From the NCBI GenBank assembly GCA_001873105.1, contig MNYN01000048.1:1-64000 (forward strand): a stretch of DNA of 64,000 bases, in the 5' to 3' direction. Made by a program: the position numbers and the translations under genes. This document shows, piece after piece, positions 1 through 7,213 of this stretch. The DNA comes from Flavobacteriaceae bacterium CG2_30_34_30 (GTDB lineage Bacteria > Bacteroidota > Bacteroidia > Flavobacteriales > Flavobacteriaceae). The first letter of the stretch is position 1. Every line of letters starts with the position of its first letter. The notes below the pieces were generated by a model. That model did no database searches, had not been told where the DNA came from, and was given only the letters and a program-made list of their open reading frames with translations.

Positions 1-2
1 AA

Positions 3-51
3 TACTGATTACTGATTACTTATTACTGATTACTGATTACTGATTACTGAA
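3..51. repeat. Seven tandem copies of a 7-bp unit
   Basis: Seven head-to-tail copies of TACTGAT occupy these bases. The third reads TACTTAT and the last TACTGAA. The array sits in AT-rich non-coding DNA just upstream of the tRNA-Met gene and may continue before the window start. It is too short-period for CRISPR. No function is evident; slippage-generated spacer DNA is the simplest reading. Confidence 0.8.
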
Positions 52-113
52 TATTGAATACTAAGGTGTTAGTATGTGATTTTTGAGATAAAAAAGTAAA
101 TTAAATATTTTTT

Positions 114-187
114 GGCGAGGTAGCTCAGTTGGTTAGAGCGTCGGATTCATAACCCGGAGGCCGCGGGATCGTGCCCCGCTCTCGCTA
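114..187 (+). tRNA. tRNA-Met (CAT), unusual T-loop
   Basis: The cloverleaf folds as acceptor GGCGAGG/TCTCGCT (two G-U pairs), D-stem GCTC/GAGC, anticodon loop TTCATAA (CAT) and T-stem GCGGG/CCCGC. The CCA end is not encoded; the discriminator is A187. The T-loop reads ATCGTGC instead of the usual TTCGANN, so T54 and A58 are swapped to A54 and T58. There is an A-C mismatch at the top of the anticodon stem. A strong terminator follows, so the gene is probably an independent unit. Elongator versus initiator identity is not resolved, although the non-C-tract acceptor favours elongator. Confidence 0.88.
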
Positions 188-193
188 CTTAAT

Positions 194-224
194 AACTCCT
201 TTCCAATCGAAAGGAGTTTTTTTT
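194..224 (+). terminator. Rho-independent terminator after tRNA-Met
   Basis: A perfect 10-bp stem AACTCCTTTC / GAAAGGAGTT (194-203 with 209-218) encloses a 5-nt loop and is followed by an uninterrupted T run. It begins seven bases after the tRNA. Confidence 0.9.
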
Positions 225-289
225 ACGTATAATTTCTTAAAAGTTTTTTGTAAAAGGTATTTATTTCTTACTCCCTAGCCTTTCATTTT

Positions 290-490
290 TTTCAATGACC
301 CCTCCATTTTGACCACCTCTTGCTCCCCTTTCTTTATGTTTTTTTAGGGTAAATGTTTTGCTTTCTATCTCGTTACCTCCTGCAATAACTACTTAAGGAA
401 TAGTACGTTTGTCGGCATACGTCAATTGTTTTCTAATTTTCACAACATCCATATCAATTAGATTTTTAGGAACTTTATATCTTTTCTTCT
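290..490 (-). pseudogene. Decayed 3' fragment of hisS
   Basis: Translated on the minus strand, this stretch contains RKQLTYADKRTIP, a stop, then VVIAGGNEIESKTFTLK. This matches the C-terminal anticodon-binding region of the intact HisS at 10136-11506 (KQLTYADKRTIPYVIVAGG). The conserved Tyr codon after TIP has become TAA at 393-395. Frame is lost after FTLK. Nucleotide similarity to intact hisS runs over about 319-428 and includes 35 identical bases. No start codon and no catalytic core are present, so the fragment cannot encode a synthetase. It lies in the same orientation as intact hisS, about 9.8 kb away. The ends given are approximate. Confidence 0.85.
394..428. repeat. 35-bp direct repeat, distal copy (possible att scar)
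   Basis: These 35 bases are identical, in the same orientation, to 10251-10285 within intact hisS. Similarity outside the core is much weaker, down to about two thirds by eye. A gene-end duplication with a perfect core is the pattern left by site-specific integration into the 3' end of a conserved gene. No recombinase gene lies between the copies, so the att role is inferred. Confidence 0.7.
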
Positions 491-510
491 ATACATTAAA
501 TATTGCTAGA

Positions 511-1998
511 TTATTTTTTTAAAAACTTAGTTTCAAGCTCTCTCTGGTCTGTGCTTACCTTTAATAAATATAAACCGGATGCAAGACCCGAAACATTTAC
601 AGAGGTTATGTTATCGCTATCTTTTGAGATGCTTTTTATCAGGCTGCCGTTTGCATCAAATATAGAAAGTTTATGAATAATCTGCCCTTTTAGGTTAATA
701 TGCAATACCTCAGCAACAGGGTTTGGATAGAGTTTTATATTTATTTTATTTAAGGTAAAATCCTCTGTGGATAAGGTTAGGTCTTCATAAATACGTACAT
801 GTCCTGCATCAATACCTCCGCTGTCATTAAGAGGTGCTCCAATAGCAACCGTGTTGGGATCAGGCATACTTACCGAAGCACCTGATTGATCACCAGCAGC
901 TTCACTATCTATATCAGGATTTTGTTGTACCCACGCACTACCGTTCCATGTGTATATACGTACATGACCGGAAGAAGATCCATTGCCGTTATTTGAAGGT
1001 GCTCCTATTGCTACTGTATTAGCATCTGGCATACTAACAGCAGAGCCTGATCTGTCATCGGCTCCTTCGCCATCCATGTCAGCACCTTTTTGCATCCATG
1101 TACTACCATTCCATGTATAAACACGCACATGTCCGGCATCAGTACCATTACCGTCATTTCTAATAGCCCCAATAGCCACGGTATTGGCATCAGGCATACT
1201 TACAGACCAGCCTGACTGGTCATTAGCAGCTTCCCCATCGATATCCATACCTTTTTGAATCCAAATCCCTATTGTTTCATTATAGCTGAAAACACTTACA
1301 GTACCGGAATCATTACCATTGTTATTATTCAAATTAGCCCCAACCGCCACCGTGAAGTTATTAGGCATACTGACTGAACGGCCAAAAAAATCACTAGCTG
1401 CTTCGCCATTTATATCAGCACCTTTTTGCATCCATGTACTACCACTCCATGTATAAACACGCACATGTCCGGAATCATTACCATTACCGTCATTTCTAAT
1501 AGCCCCAATAGCCACGGTATTGGCATCAGGCATACTTACAGACCTGCCTGACTGGTCATTAGCAGCTTCCCCATTTATATCAATACCTTTTTGAATCCAT
1601 GTACTGCCGTTCCATGTGTATATACGTACATGACCGGAATCATTACCATTACCGTCATTAAAAGGTGCTCCTATTGCTACTGTATTAGCATCTGACATGC
1701 TTATCGAACTGCCTGACAAATCACCGGCTGCTTCGCCATCCATGTCAGCACCTTTTTGCGTCCATGTACTACCATTCCATGTATAAACACGCACGTGTCC
1801 GGCATCAGTACCATTACCGTCATTTTGAGTAGATCCAATTGCTACTGTGTTGCTATCAGGCATACTTATCGACACACCTGATTCGTCATTAGCTGCTTCG
1901 CCATTGATATCTTGTCCTTTTTGGGTTTGGGCTGCACTGTTAAAAGATAAAAAGTTGAAAATAAGCATTAATACTAAAAACGTATATTTTGTTTTCAT
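511..1998 (-). CDS. Seven-repeat FG-GAP-like secreted protein, T9SS substrate
   Basis: A 495-residue exported protein. Residues 1-23 form a signal peptide. Seven repeats of about 55 residues start near residues 26, 81, 136, 191, 248, 303 and 358. Each carries a core like SVSMPDANTVAIGA followed by an Asn/Asp/Gly-rich turn and GHVRVYTWNGSTW. This resembles FG-GAP/integrin-type repeats, and seven copies would suit a seven-bladed beta-propeller. From about residue 417 a type A T9SS sorting domain follows (LYPNPVAEVLHIN ... GLYLLKV ... KFLKK), which should direct export across the outer membrane and anchoring or release. No enzymatic motif is seen. Adhesion or ligand binding is a guess. Repeats 3 and 5 are nearly identical at DNA level. 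Confidence 0.9.
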   Translation of the reverse strand: MKTKYTFLVLMLIFNFLSFNSAAQTQKGQDINGEAANDESGVSISMPDSNTVAIGSTQNDGNGTDAGHVRVYTWNGSTWTQKGADMDGEAAGDLSGSSISMSDANTVAIGAPFNDGNGNDSGHVRIYTWNGSTWIQKGIDINGEAANDQSGRSVSMPDANTVAIGAIRNDGNGNDSGHVRVYTWSGSTWMQKGADINGEAASDFFGRSVSMPNNFTVAVGANLNNNNGNDSGTVSVFSYNETIGIWIQKGMDIDGEAANDQSGWSVSMPDANTVAIGAIRNDGNGTDAGHVRVYTWNGSTWMQKGADMDGEGADDRSGSAVSMPDANTVAIGAPSNNGNGSSSGHVRIYTWNGSAWVQQNPDIDSEAAGDQSGASVSMPDPNTVAIGAPLNDSGGIDAGHVRIYEDLTLSTEDFTLNKINIKLYPNPVAEVLHINLKGQIIHKLSIFDANGSLIKSISKDSDNITSVNVSGLASGLYLLKVSTDQRELETKFLKK

Positions 1999-2112
1999 AA
2001 TTTGTTGATTTTATATTTAAAATGTTGACTTTCTCTCATTTGTATGTTACCTGACTAAAAATTGAATGGTTTTAATAAAAATCATAACTGCGATAATTGG
2101 TGCGATATCTAA

Positions 2113-2306
2113 CTATATTAATCCTATGTATCCTATTTTTTTTTGCTTGATTACAAAGTCATATATACTTAAAAAGATAGTAAAATGCAGAAGTAACGGT
2201 ATAGATAAAAAGACTTCTTTGCCTCGGCTGTAACTACTGAAATTTAGTAAAAGAAAGAACAAAGCAATGGCAAGCCCAAATAATATACCGTTTTACAAAG
2301 TTTCAT
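2113..2306 (-). pseudogene. Small membrane protein ORF broken by one frameshift
   Basis: On the minus strand an ATG at 2304-2306 opens MKLCK. The continuation in that frame stops after about 20 codons. The frame two bases along reads NGILFGLAIALFFLLLNF and then a second hydrophobic stretch FLSIPLLLHFTIFLSIYDF, ending at a TAG at 2113-2115. Adding one A to the A-run in GTAAAACGG joins both parts into a 63-residue protein with two probable membrane helices. It is therefore either a real frameshift mutation or a sequencing deletion. No homologue is recognised. The rest of the 330-base gap between flanking genes shows nothing clear. Confidence 0.4.
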
Positions 2307-2328
2307 CGCAGGGTTTTATTTTTAATTT

Positions 2329-3378
2329 TTATTGTTTTTTTATCATATCTTCCACTCCCATAGATTTCATAATTTGCTTCTCTAATTCATCTCCTTGTTT
2401 CTTTTTCTCATCAATTAACTTTTGATAGTGCTTCTGGCAGATTTTATCACCCTCCCCACATTCTTGTTGTTTTTTCTTCAAAGTCTCCATTTGTTGCGCT
2501 ATTGCCATCATTTTTTGCTGAAACTCCATCATTTTTTGATTCATGTTACTAACACCGTTGCCGCTAGTACCCATGATTTCTTTTAATAACCCAAAGGGTT
2601 TATATCTAGTAGCATCAAACTGCTTTTTTTCCTTAGAGATACTCACTAGTTCTTCTTGCATATAATTGTTTTTTGCACTTTCAATTTTTGCAAATACGGC
2701 TAATCGGTTACATTTTTCAAAGACTTCATCTTTTATAATCCCCACTAAAAAACCAACTTTTGGGAAAGAGGTTTTAATGGGAGTAGGGTTTTTATCAAAA
2801 TAAATATTCAAGTAAGACTCTGTATTTGCTCCATATATTTTCCCTGCGTAACCCTGTAAGATTCCATCCCATTGAAAAGAGGATGGAAGGTGCATCGGTT
2901 CATCAGGAATTATACCAGGATATGCTTGGTCATTAAAAAATGACAACATACCGAGATGTTGCATTATAAATGAATCACTCGAAGATTTATGAGTAGCAAC
3001 TGTGAATGCTCTTTTTTGATTATTTTTAATGTCAAGACCATAAAAAACGATTTGGCGGTTGGACAACCATACCGCTCCATCAAATCTCATGTGTTCATTA
3101 TCCATGCTAGCAAATAATGTTTCTGTCTCTTTCGGAAAAAACATAGATCCGTCTGTTGTATTGACATAATACGTGATATTATTTAGTCTCCTAATTTTAC
3201 CCTTATCTTTAAATTCTATGTTTGAAATTATCTTGTAGTCGAAATAAAAAGTGGATGAAATATTGTCTTCGGAGTTAGGAATCTGACCACTTTCCTCGGT
3301 TAATTCAGCAAGGCATTGTGCCGAAACAACAGAAGTAGATATCAAAGAGATGAGCAGTATAAATAATTTTTTTTTCAT
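2329..3378 (-). CDS. Exported hypothetical protein with C-terminal coiled coil
   Basis: The ATG at 3376-3378 is chosen because it opens directly on a signal peptide (MKKKLFILLISL ... VVSAQ). An upstream in-frame ATG at 3423 would add 15 polar residues. The mature protein is about 330 residues with no family I recognise. The last 80 residues are Met/Gln/Lys-rich and probably form a coiled coil (MMEFQQKMMAIAQQMETLKK, then a C-x6-C pair near KKQQECGEGDKICQK). It belongs to a run of four minus-strand exported-protein genes (6559 down to 2329), the next one upstream ending at 3503. Likely periplasmic or outer-membrane associated; function unknown. Confidence 0.75.
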   Translation of the reverse strand: MKKKLFILLISLISTSVVSAQCLAELTEESGQIPNSEDNISSTFYFDYKIISNIEFKDKGKIRRLNNITYYVNTTDGSMFFPKETETLFASMDNEHMRFDGAVWLSNRQIVFYGLDIKNNQKRAFTVATHKSSSDSFIMQHLGMLSFFNDQAYPGIIPDEPMHLPSSFQWDGILQGYAGKIYGANTESYLNIYFDKNPTPIKTSFPKVGFLVGIIKDEVFEKCNRLAVFAKIESAKNNYMQEELVSISKEKKQFDATRYKPFGLLKEIMGTSGNGVSNMNQKMMEFQQKMMAIAQQMETLKKKQQECGEGDKICQKHYQKLIDEKKKQGDELEKQIMKSMGVEDMIKKQ

Positions 3379-3502
3379 GAGAACAGCATTTGAAAAAGGT
3401 TGTTTTGTTTGTTTTTTTTGCAAACTAAAGGCTAATCGGGTTATGCTGTGTTAGCCTTTAGCTTATGATTCCTGCAAGTTTATTTAATTTGACCCTTGTA
3501 CA

Positions 3503-4096
3503 TTAAATTAAACAGGTTGTTTTATAAATGCCTATGGTATAATAAACCGTTCTGTTTCCGTCGGTAATTTTTCCGGTTATAAAATAGCCATAACTTTCTT
3601 TGGTAATATTTACGTTGGTAAGCCTTAAAGTTCGGTTGCCCCAGGTAATCATTTTTACGTTTACGCCGATTGCATTGCTTCCGGTATTGATAATTGCAAT
3701 TTCTTCTTTTGTTTTGGCTCCTTGGAAATTGTTCCTGTCGTCAAACTCTGTCTGATAAAGTATCGTTTTTAGATTATACCCATCTTTCTCAATAAATCCA
3801 TACGCAAAAGAAACGAATGCATAATTATTGTTTTTTGTGCTTACCGAACTCACTTTCGCATCAAAACATTCCCCGCCATTTTTAATCCTGTTATAAAGCT
3901 CGGCAAATACAGGGTTGGTACCTATGGGAAGTGTGATTTGCGGCGTTTGAGCCGCAACTCCGCCAGAATTTAAGTTAACTTGAGCGTTCATACTGCTTAC
4001 TTGCATAAAAATGTAGGTAAGTGTGATAAAAAGGATTTTGTTTAAGGAAGTAAAAAACCGGTTTTTTTGTCCGAATGATTTTTTTGAATTTTTCAT
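3503..4096 (-). CDS. Exported hypothetical protein, about 200 aa
   Basis: A 197-residue protein with a long basic N-terminus (MKNSKKSFGQKNRFF), a hydrophobic segment at about 20-37 and a likely signal cleavage after MNAQ. The rest looks beta-rich: alternating hydrophobic strands with many Asn, Thr and Tyr, and paired motifs such as NRTLRLTNVNITKESYGYFITG. I do not recognise the family. It lies 58 bp downstream of the OmpA-like gene on the same strand, so co-transcription is plausible. A cell-envelope role is inferred from the signal and the neighbours only. Confidence 0.7.
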   Translation of the reverse strand: MKNSKKSFGQKNRFFTSLNKILFITLTYIFMQVSSMNAQVNLNSGGVAAQTPQITLPIGTNPVFAELYNRIKNGGECFDAKVSSVSTKNNNYAFVSFAYGFIEKDGYNLKTILYQTEFDDRNNFQGAKTKEEIAIINTGSNAIGVNVKMITWGNRTLRLTNVNITKESYGYFITGKITDGNRTVYYTIGIYKTTCLI

Positions 4097-4154
4097 GATT
4101 CGTGTTTCTAATGATTAGAATTATTAATTGGTTACGTATTTACTATTTTAGCAT

Positions 4155-5432
4155 TTAAAGTTTTACAAATTCCACTCGCCTGTTTTTTGCTTTGCCATCC
4201 GGTGTTGCATTACTTGCAACAGGCTCGGTTTCTCCTTTGCCCATTACCTGCATGCGATTGCCCGTAATAGGAAAATGATTACTTAAATAGACTTTTATTG
4301 CAGCGGCTCTTTTTTCTGAAAGCTTTAAATTTGCATCGGCACTGCCATCGCTGTCTGTATGACCAATAATTTTTATGGTCACCTCAGGATTATCGGCTAA
4401 TGCTTGTCCTAATTCATCTAAAATTTTAAAACTGCTTGGTTTTATGATGGCCTTATTCACATCGAAAAGGATTTCGTTGGTTTCAAACTTTCCGGTTTCT
4501 AGCAATGCGTGCCTTGTGTCTTCGCCGGCAATAGCCAACCTGAGATTGCTAATATAAAAGTGTTCTTCTTCGCCGCCTGCCGTATTAAAACTTATCGAAT
4601 TGTAATTTGCCGGTCCGAAAGCACGCGGAATATCCCATGCTTTTTCCTCATTCAAATAAACCCTCAGCCTGTTTTTTTGCCTCCATAAGGCCACATGAAC
4701 TGTTTTATTTTTTAAGGTAAACTGTTTGGTGTTTTTGCCGTTTTGTATAATTTTATCACGATTTAAATAGGTTAGGATTTCTGTTTCACCGGTATATTCA
4801 AAATTTTTGGGTTTCAAACGCAATCGCACGCCATCGGTTCCTGTGCCAAAACGACTCCATTGTGTAAAGTCTTTTTGCCTGTTTTTTACGGCAATTATAT
4901 TTACCCATATTCCATCGGAATACCAATCGAAATTATTACTGACTGTCAGATCAAATTCAAAGGTGCAATTGTCTGGAATTTGAGTAATCCCGTCCGGGGT
5001 AAATTCACCAAGTCCCAATTGCAACCAACGTTCTTCTTGATTATCAAGTGTAATGACCTCCCCCGAGGAGTTGGTGTTCCAGGTTACTGGAAAATCTCCT
5101 ACAGCATCATTTTTAAAGGTGTCAGAATAGATGACTTTACTACCCGAAACAAAGTCTTTACTAGATGTAACTATCGTGCTATTCTCTTGATTAGCACTTC
5201 CTATAATAGGTTCACCTTTTTTTCTTTTATTGTTCTTTTTTTTAGGGGCATCTAGAATGCTGTCTAAAACACGTTCTGAGCTTTTTTCTACTTCCCTATC
5301 GGTTCTTTTTTCTACTGTACGTTCTACGGAACGTTCGGCTGCCTTTTCGACCTTATCTCCTAGTTTTTTCCAAAACTGTGCTTGTGTAGGATAAGCAAAA
5401 AGAAAGCAACAAATAAAAATTATTAATTTCAT
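4155..5432 (-). CDS. OmpA-family peptidoglycan-binding protein
   Basis: A 425-residue exported protein. Signal peptide 1-18 is followed by a highly charged Lys/Glu/Arg helix at about 21-60 (EKAAERSVERTVEKRTDREVE), probably a coiled coil. A central beta-sandwich-like region at about 95-300 (YSDTFKNDAVGDFPVTWN ...) resembles a concanavalin-type fold. The C-terminal OmpA domain (about 315-425) has IKIIGHTDSDGSADANLKLS and a closing NRRVEFVKL, the usual diaminopimelate-binding signature region. It should tether an envelope structure to peptidoglycan. It sits directly upstream of the exported protein at 3503-4096. Confidence 0.88.
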   Translation of the reverse strand: MKLIIFICCFLFAYPTQAQFWKKLGDKVEKAAERSVERTVEKRTDREVEKSSERVLDSILDAPKKKNNKRKKGEPIIGSANQENSTIVTSSKDFVSGSKVIYSDTFKNDAVGDFPVTWNTNSSGEVITLDNQEERWLQLGLGEFTPDGITQIPDNCTFEFDLTVSNNFDWYSDGIWVNIIAVKNRQKDFTQWSRFGTGTDGVRLRLKPKNFEYTGETEILTYLNRDKIIQNGKNTKQFTLKNKTVHVALWRQKNRLRVYLNEEKAWDIPRAFGPANYNSISFNTAGGEEEHFYISNLRLAIAGEDTRHALLETGKFETNEILFDVNKAIIKPSSFKILDELGQALADNPEVTIKIIGHTDSDGSADANLKLSEKRAAAIKVYLSNHFPITGNRMQVMGKGETEPVASNATPDGKAKNRRVEFVKL

Positions 5433-5485
5433 AGCTAAAGTTTTTAGTACAATTATTCGAAACAGTATTACTCCTATTTATGCAT

Positions 5486-6559
5486 TTATTTTTTTATAAT
5501 ATTTTTATATATCACACCTTCTTCCGATGTAATTTTTGTAATATATTGCCCAGAAACAAGCGTTGAAACATCGATACTTTCTGTTACATTAGAGAGGGAT
5601 TTTTCAAATACCAACTGCCCTAAAAGGTTGTGAATTTCTATACTTTTTAACGTGGAAGATGCATTGATATGTAAAATGTCTTGAACAGGGTTTGGGTATA
5701 GCGTGATTTCTACAGAATTAAACTCTGGAGTACTTAACACATCTTGATTAGCAATAATAACATCAATTGCTACATTTTCTGGAAAAGGAGTCAAATCCTG
5801 ATTAAAAATACCCCACATATTAGTTGTGGTGTTATAAAAAATACCAGTATTGTGGGGTAAACTAACTTGAAATGGTACCCCCCCAATACCCCAATAATGA
5901 GCATACACAAAAGTTGCATTTGGATTACCGTTAAGAATAGGATCGTCAAGCATCATAGCAGCTCCATCTATATTTCCTGGTCCGGAAGTGAAAGTAGCTG
6001 GCAGAGCTGATACGGCACTTCCAACCATAACTTTGAAAGCTGCTCCCATTGGAATACCTACTCCGTCTTCTACATATAAGGCTCTTACAGTTCCATTGAA
6101 ATAGTTTCCATAAACAAGGGGATTGTACACCTGATTAGGATTCCAGTAGTTGCTATAAAACAAATAGGTGCCAGAATTAACCCCCGGGATATCCAGATTG
6201 GTAATATTTCCACTGGTATTTGCAGCCGTAGCTATATGTGTATAGACCTGACTATCATCAGCGATATAGATATTAAACTTAGCTCCTGCCGGCATAGCTG
6301 CAAGATTTTCATTAAATATTGTCCAAGAATTAGTGGGTACATCATAATATAAACCCGTAGGGTTGTCATTAAATACCCCATCCCAGTGTTGACTAAACAC
6401 TACGTTTGCACTGGGGTTGCCATTAAGATCTGGATGGTTGATAAAAGTTATTTGGCCTGAAGTATTTTCAAGTGTGGCGGTGTGCACATAAATTTTATCT
6501 TGTGCGGTCAATGTTAATGTTAGTAACACTAAGCATAACGTTGTGTAAATTGTTTTCAT
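5486..6559 (-). CDS. Secreted repeat protein with T9SS sorting domain
   Basis: A 357-residue protein with signal peptide 1-19 and three related segments built on HTATxxNTSGxIT ... NGNPxA.. ... W ... GxYYxxxxNxWxIFNxD ... GAxFNV. This short beta-rich unit recurs in extracellular proteins of Bacteroidota; its function is not known to me. The last 75 residues form a T9SS type A domain (ITLYPNPVQDILHIN, LVSGQYITKI, NIIKK). The product should be secreted through the outer membrane. It is the first long gene of the minus-strand run 6559 to 511. The promoter region lies in the long gap above it. Confidence 0.87.
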   Translation of the reverse strand: MKTIYTTLCLVLLTLTLTAQDKIYVHTATLENTSGQITFINHPDLNGNPSANVVFSQHWDGVFNDNPTGLYYDVPTNSWTIFNENLAAMPAGAKFNIYIADDSQVYTHIATAANTSGNITNLDIPGVNSGTYLFYSNYWNPNQVYNPLVYGNYFNGTVRALYVEDGVGIPMGAAFKVMVGSAVSALPATFTSGPGNIDGAAMMLDDPILNGNPNATFVYAHYWGIGGVPFQVSLPHNTGIFYNTTTNMWGIFNQDLTPFPENVAIDVIIANQDVLSTPEFNSVEITLYPNPVQDILHINASSTLKSIEIHNLLGQLVFEKSLSNVTESIDVSTLVSGQYITKITSEEGVIYKNIIKK

Positions 6560-6683
6560 TTGTTTATAAATTTTATGGTTAATTGTTTATTAAAAAAGTT
6601 GTTAAACCTTTTATATCGGGGCTTTTCCCCATTTTTCATTTATTAATGTTTTATTTTTTTATAATGGTTTCATTCATAGTTGT

Positions 6684-6833
6684 TTATTTTTTAAAGTGTG
6701 TTTCTTTAATGAGTTTGTTTTTATGCATTATTTTTAAAATGTATGCCCCGTTTTTTAAGTGATTGATGTTTAAATAAATTTTGTTCTTCGGTATTTCGTC
6801 TAAACTGCCTTCATATATGTTTTTTCGTTTCAT
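6684..6833 (-). CDS. Small 49-aa protein resembling a detached T9SS C-terminal domain
   Basis: ATG at 6831-6833 opens a 49-codon ORF ending TAA at 6684-6686. It has no signal peptide and reads MKRKNIYEGSLDEIP ... IYLNINHLKNGAYILKI ... LIKETHFKK. The second half has the pattern of the last strands of T9SS sorting domains (L..G.Y.LK ... KF.K; compare GLASGLYLLKV ... KFLKK at 511). Short proteins of this type recur in Flavobacteriia as I remember them, but I know no function. It lies 124 bp upstream of the T9SS substrate at 5486-6559, on the same strand, so it may be the first gene of that transcript. Confidence 0.6.
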   Translation of the reverse strand: MKRKNIYEGSLDEIPKNKIYLNINHLKNGAYILKIMHKNKLIKETHFKK

Positions 6834-6876
6834 AGCATACATAAATGTTACCCTATCTATCAGAATATCGACTTAT

Positions 6877-6990
6877 TATAACAGCCAAACAATGAGCCGC
6901 TCTCCAATTCATTAACAATATTATAACGTTATATTCTTACCCGCTATAAATATTGTAACCAATGCTATAACAAATATAACATTGCTATAA
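6877..6990. promoter_or_regulatory. Cluster of TATAAC/GCTATAA repeats, candidate regulator-binding region
   Basis: Within the 654-bp gap between the T9SS substrate and the hybrid regulator lie three direct copies of GCTATAA at 6943-6949, 6964-6970 and 6984-6990. Their 20-21 bp phasing is close to two helical turns. TATAAC boxes occur at 6877, 6922, 6966 and 6975, and a perfect 12-bp palindrome TATAACGTTATA lies at 6922-6933. Spacing and repetition suggest protein binding upstream of the minus-strand genes below 6833. The rest of the gap (6834-6876 and 6991-7213) shows only AT-rich DNA. Confidence 0.45.
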
Positions 6991-7213
6991 AGTACTGATT
7001 TTCAGTATAATTATTTTAAAAAAAATGAAAATGAAATTTATTTAAAGACAATTTTCCCTTATTAACAGTAGGGAAATCAACAATGAGGCAATTTCTGAAA
7101 TGAAGAAAAACACAAAAATACATCGCAAATTCTGCTCCATTTATTTTTTATTGAGCCTTATTAAAAATGGAAAATATTATAAAATAATTAAGTAAAAGCC
7201 ACAGCTAATAGCA

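Noticed and set aside
1-60. Possible CRISPR array in the repeats at the window start
   Set aside because: The period is only 7 bp with no spacers.
511-1998. CRISPR-like or mobile repeats at DNA level
   Set aside because: The 165-bp periodicity stays in one reading frame and encodes protein repeats.
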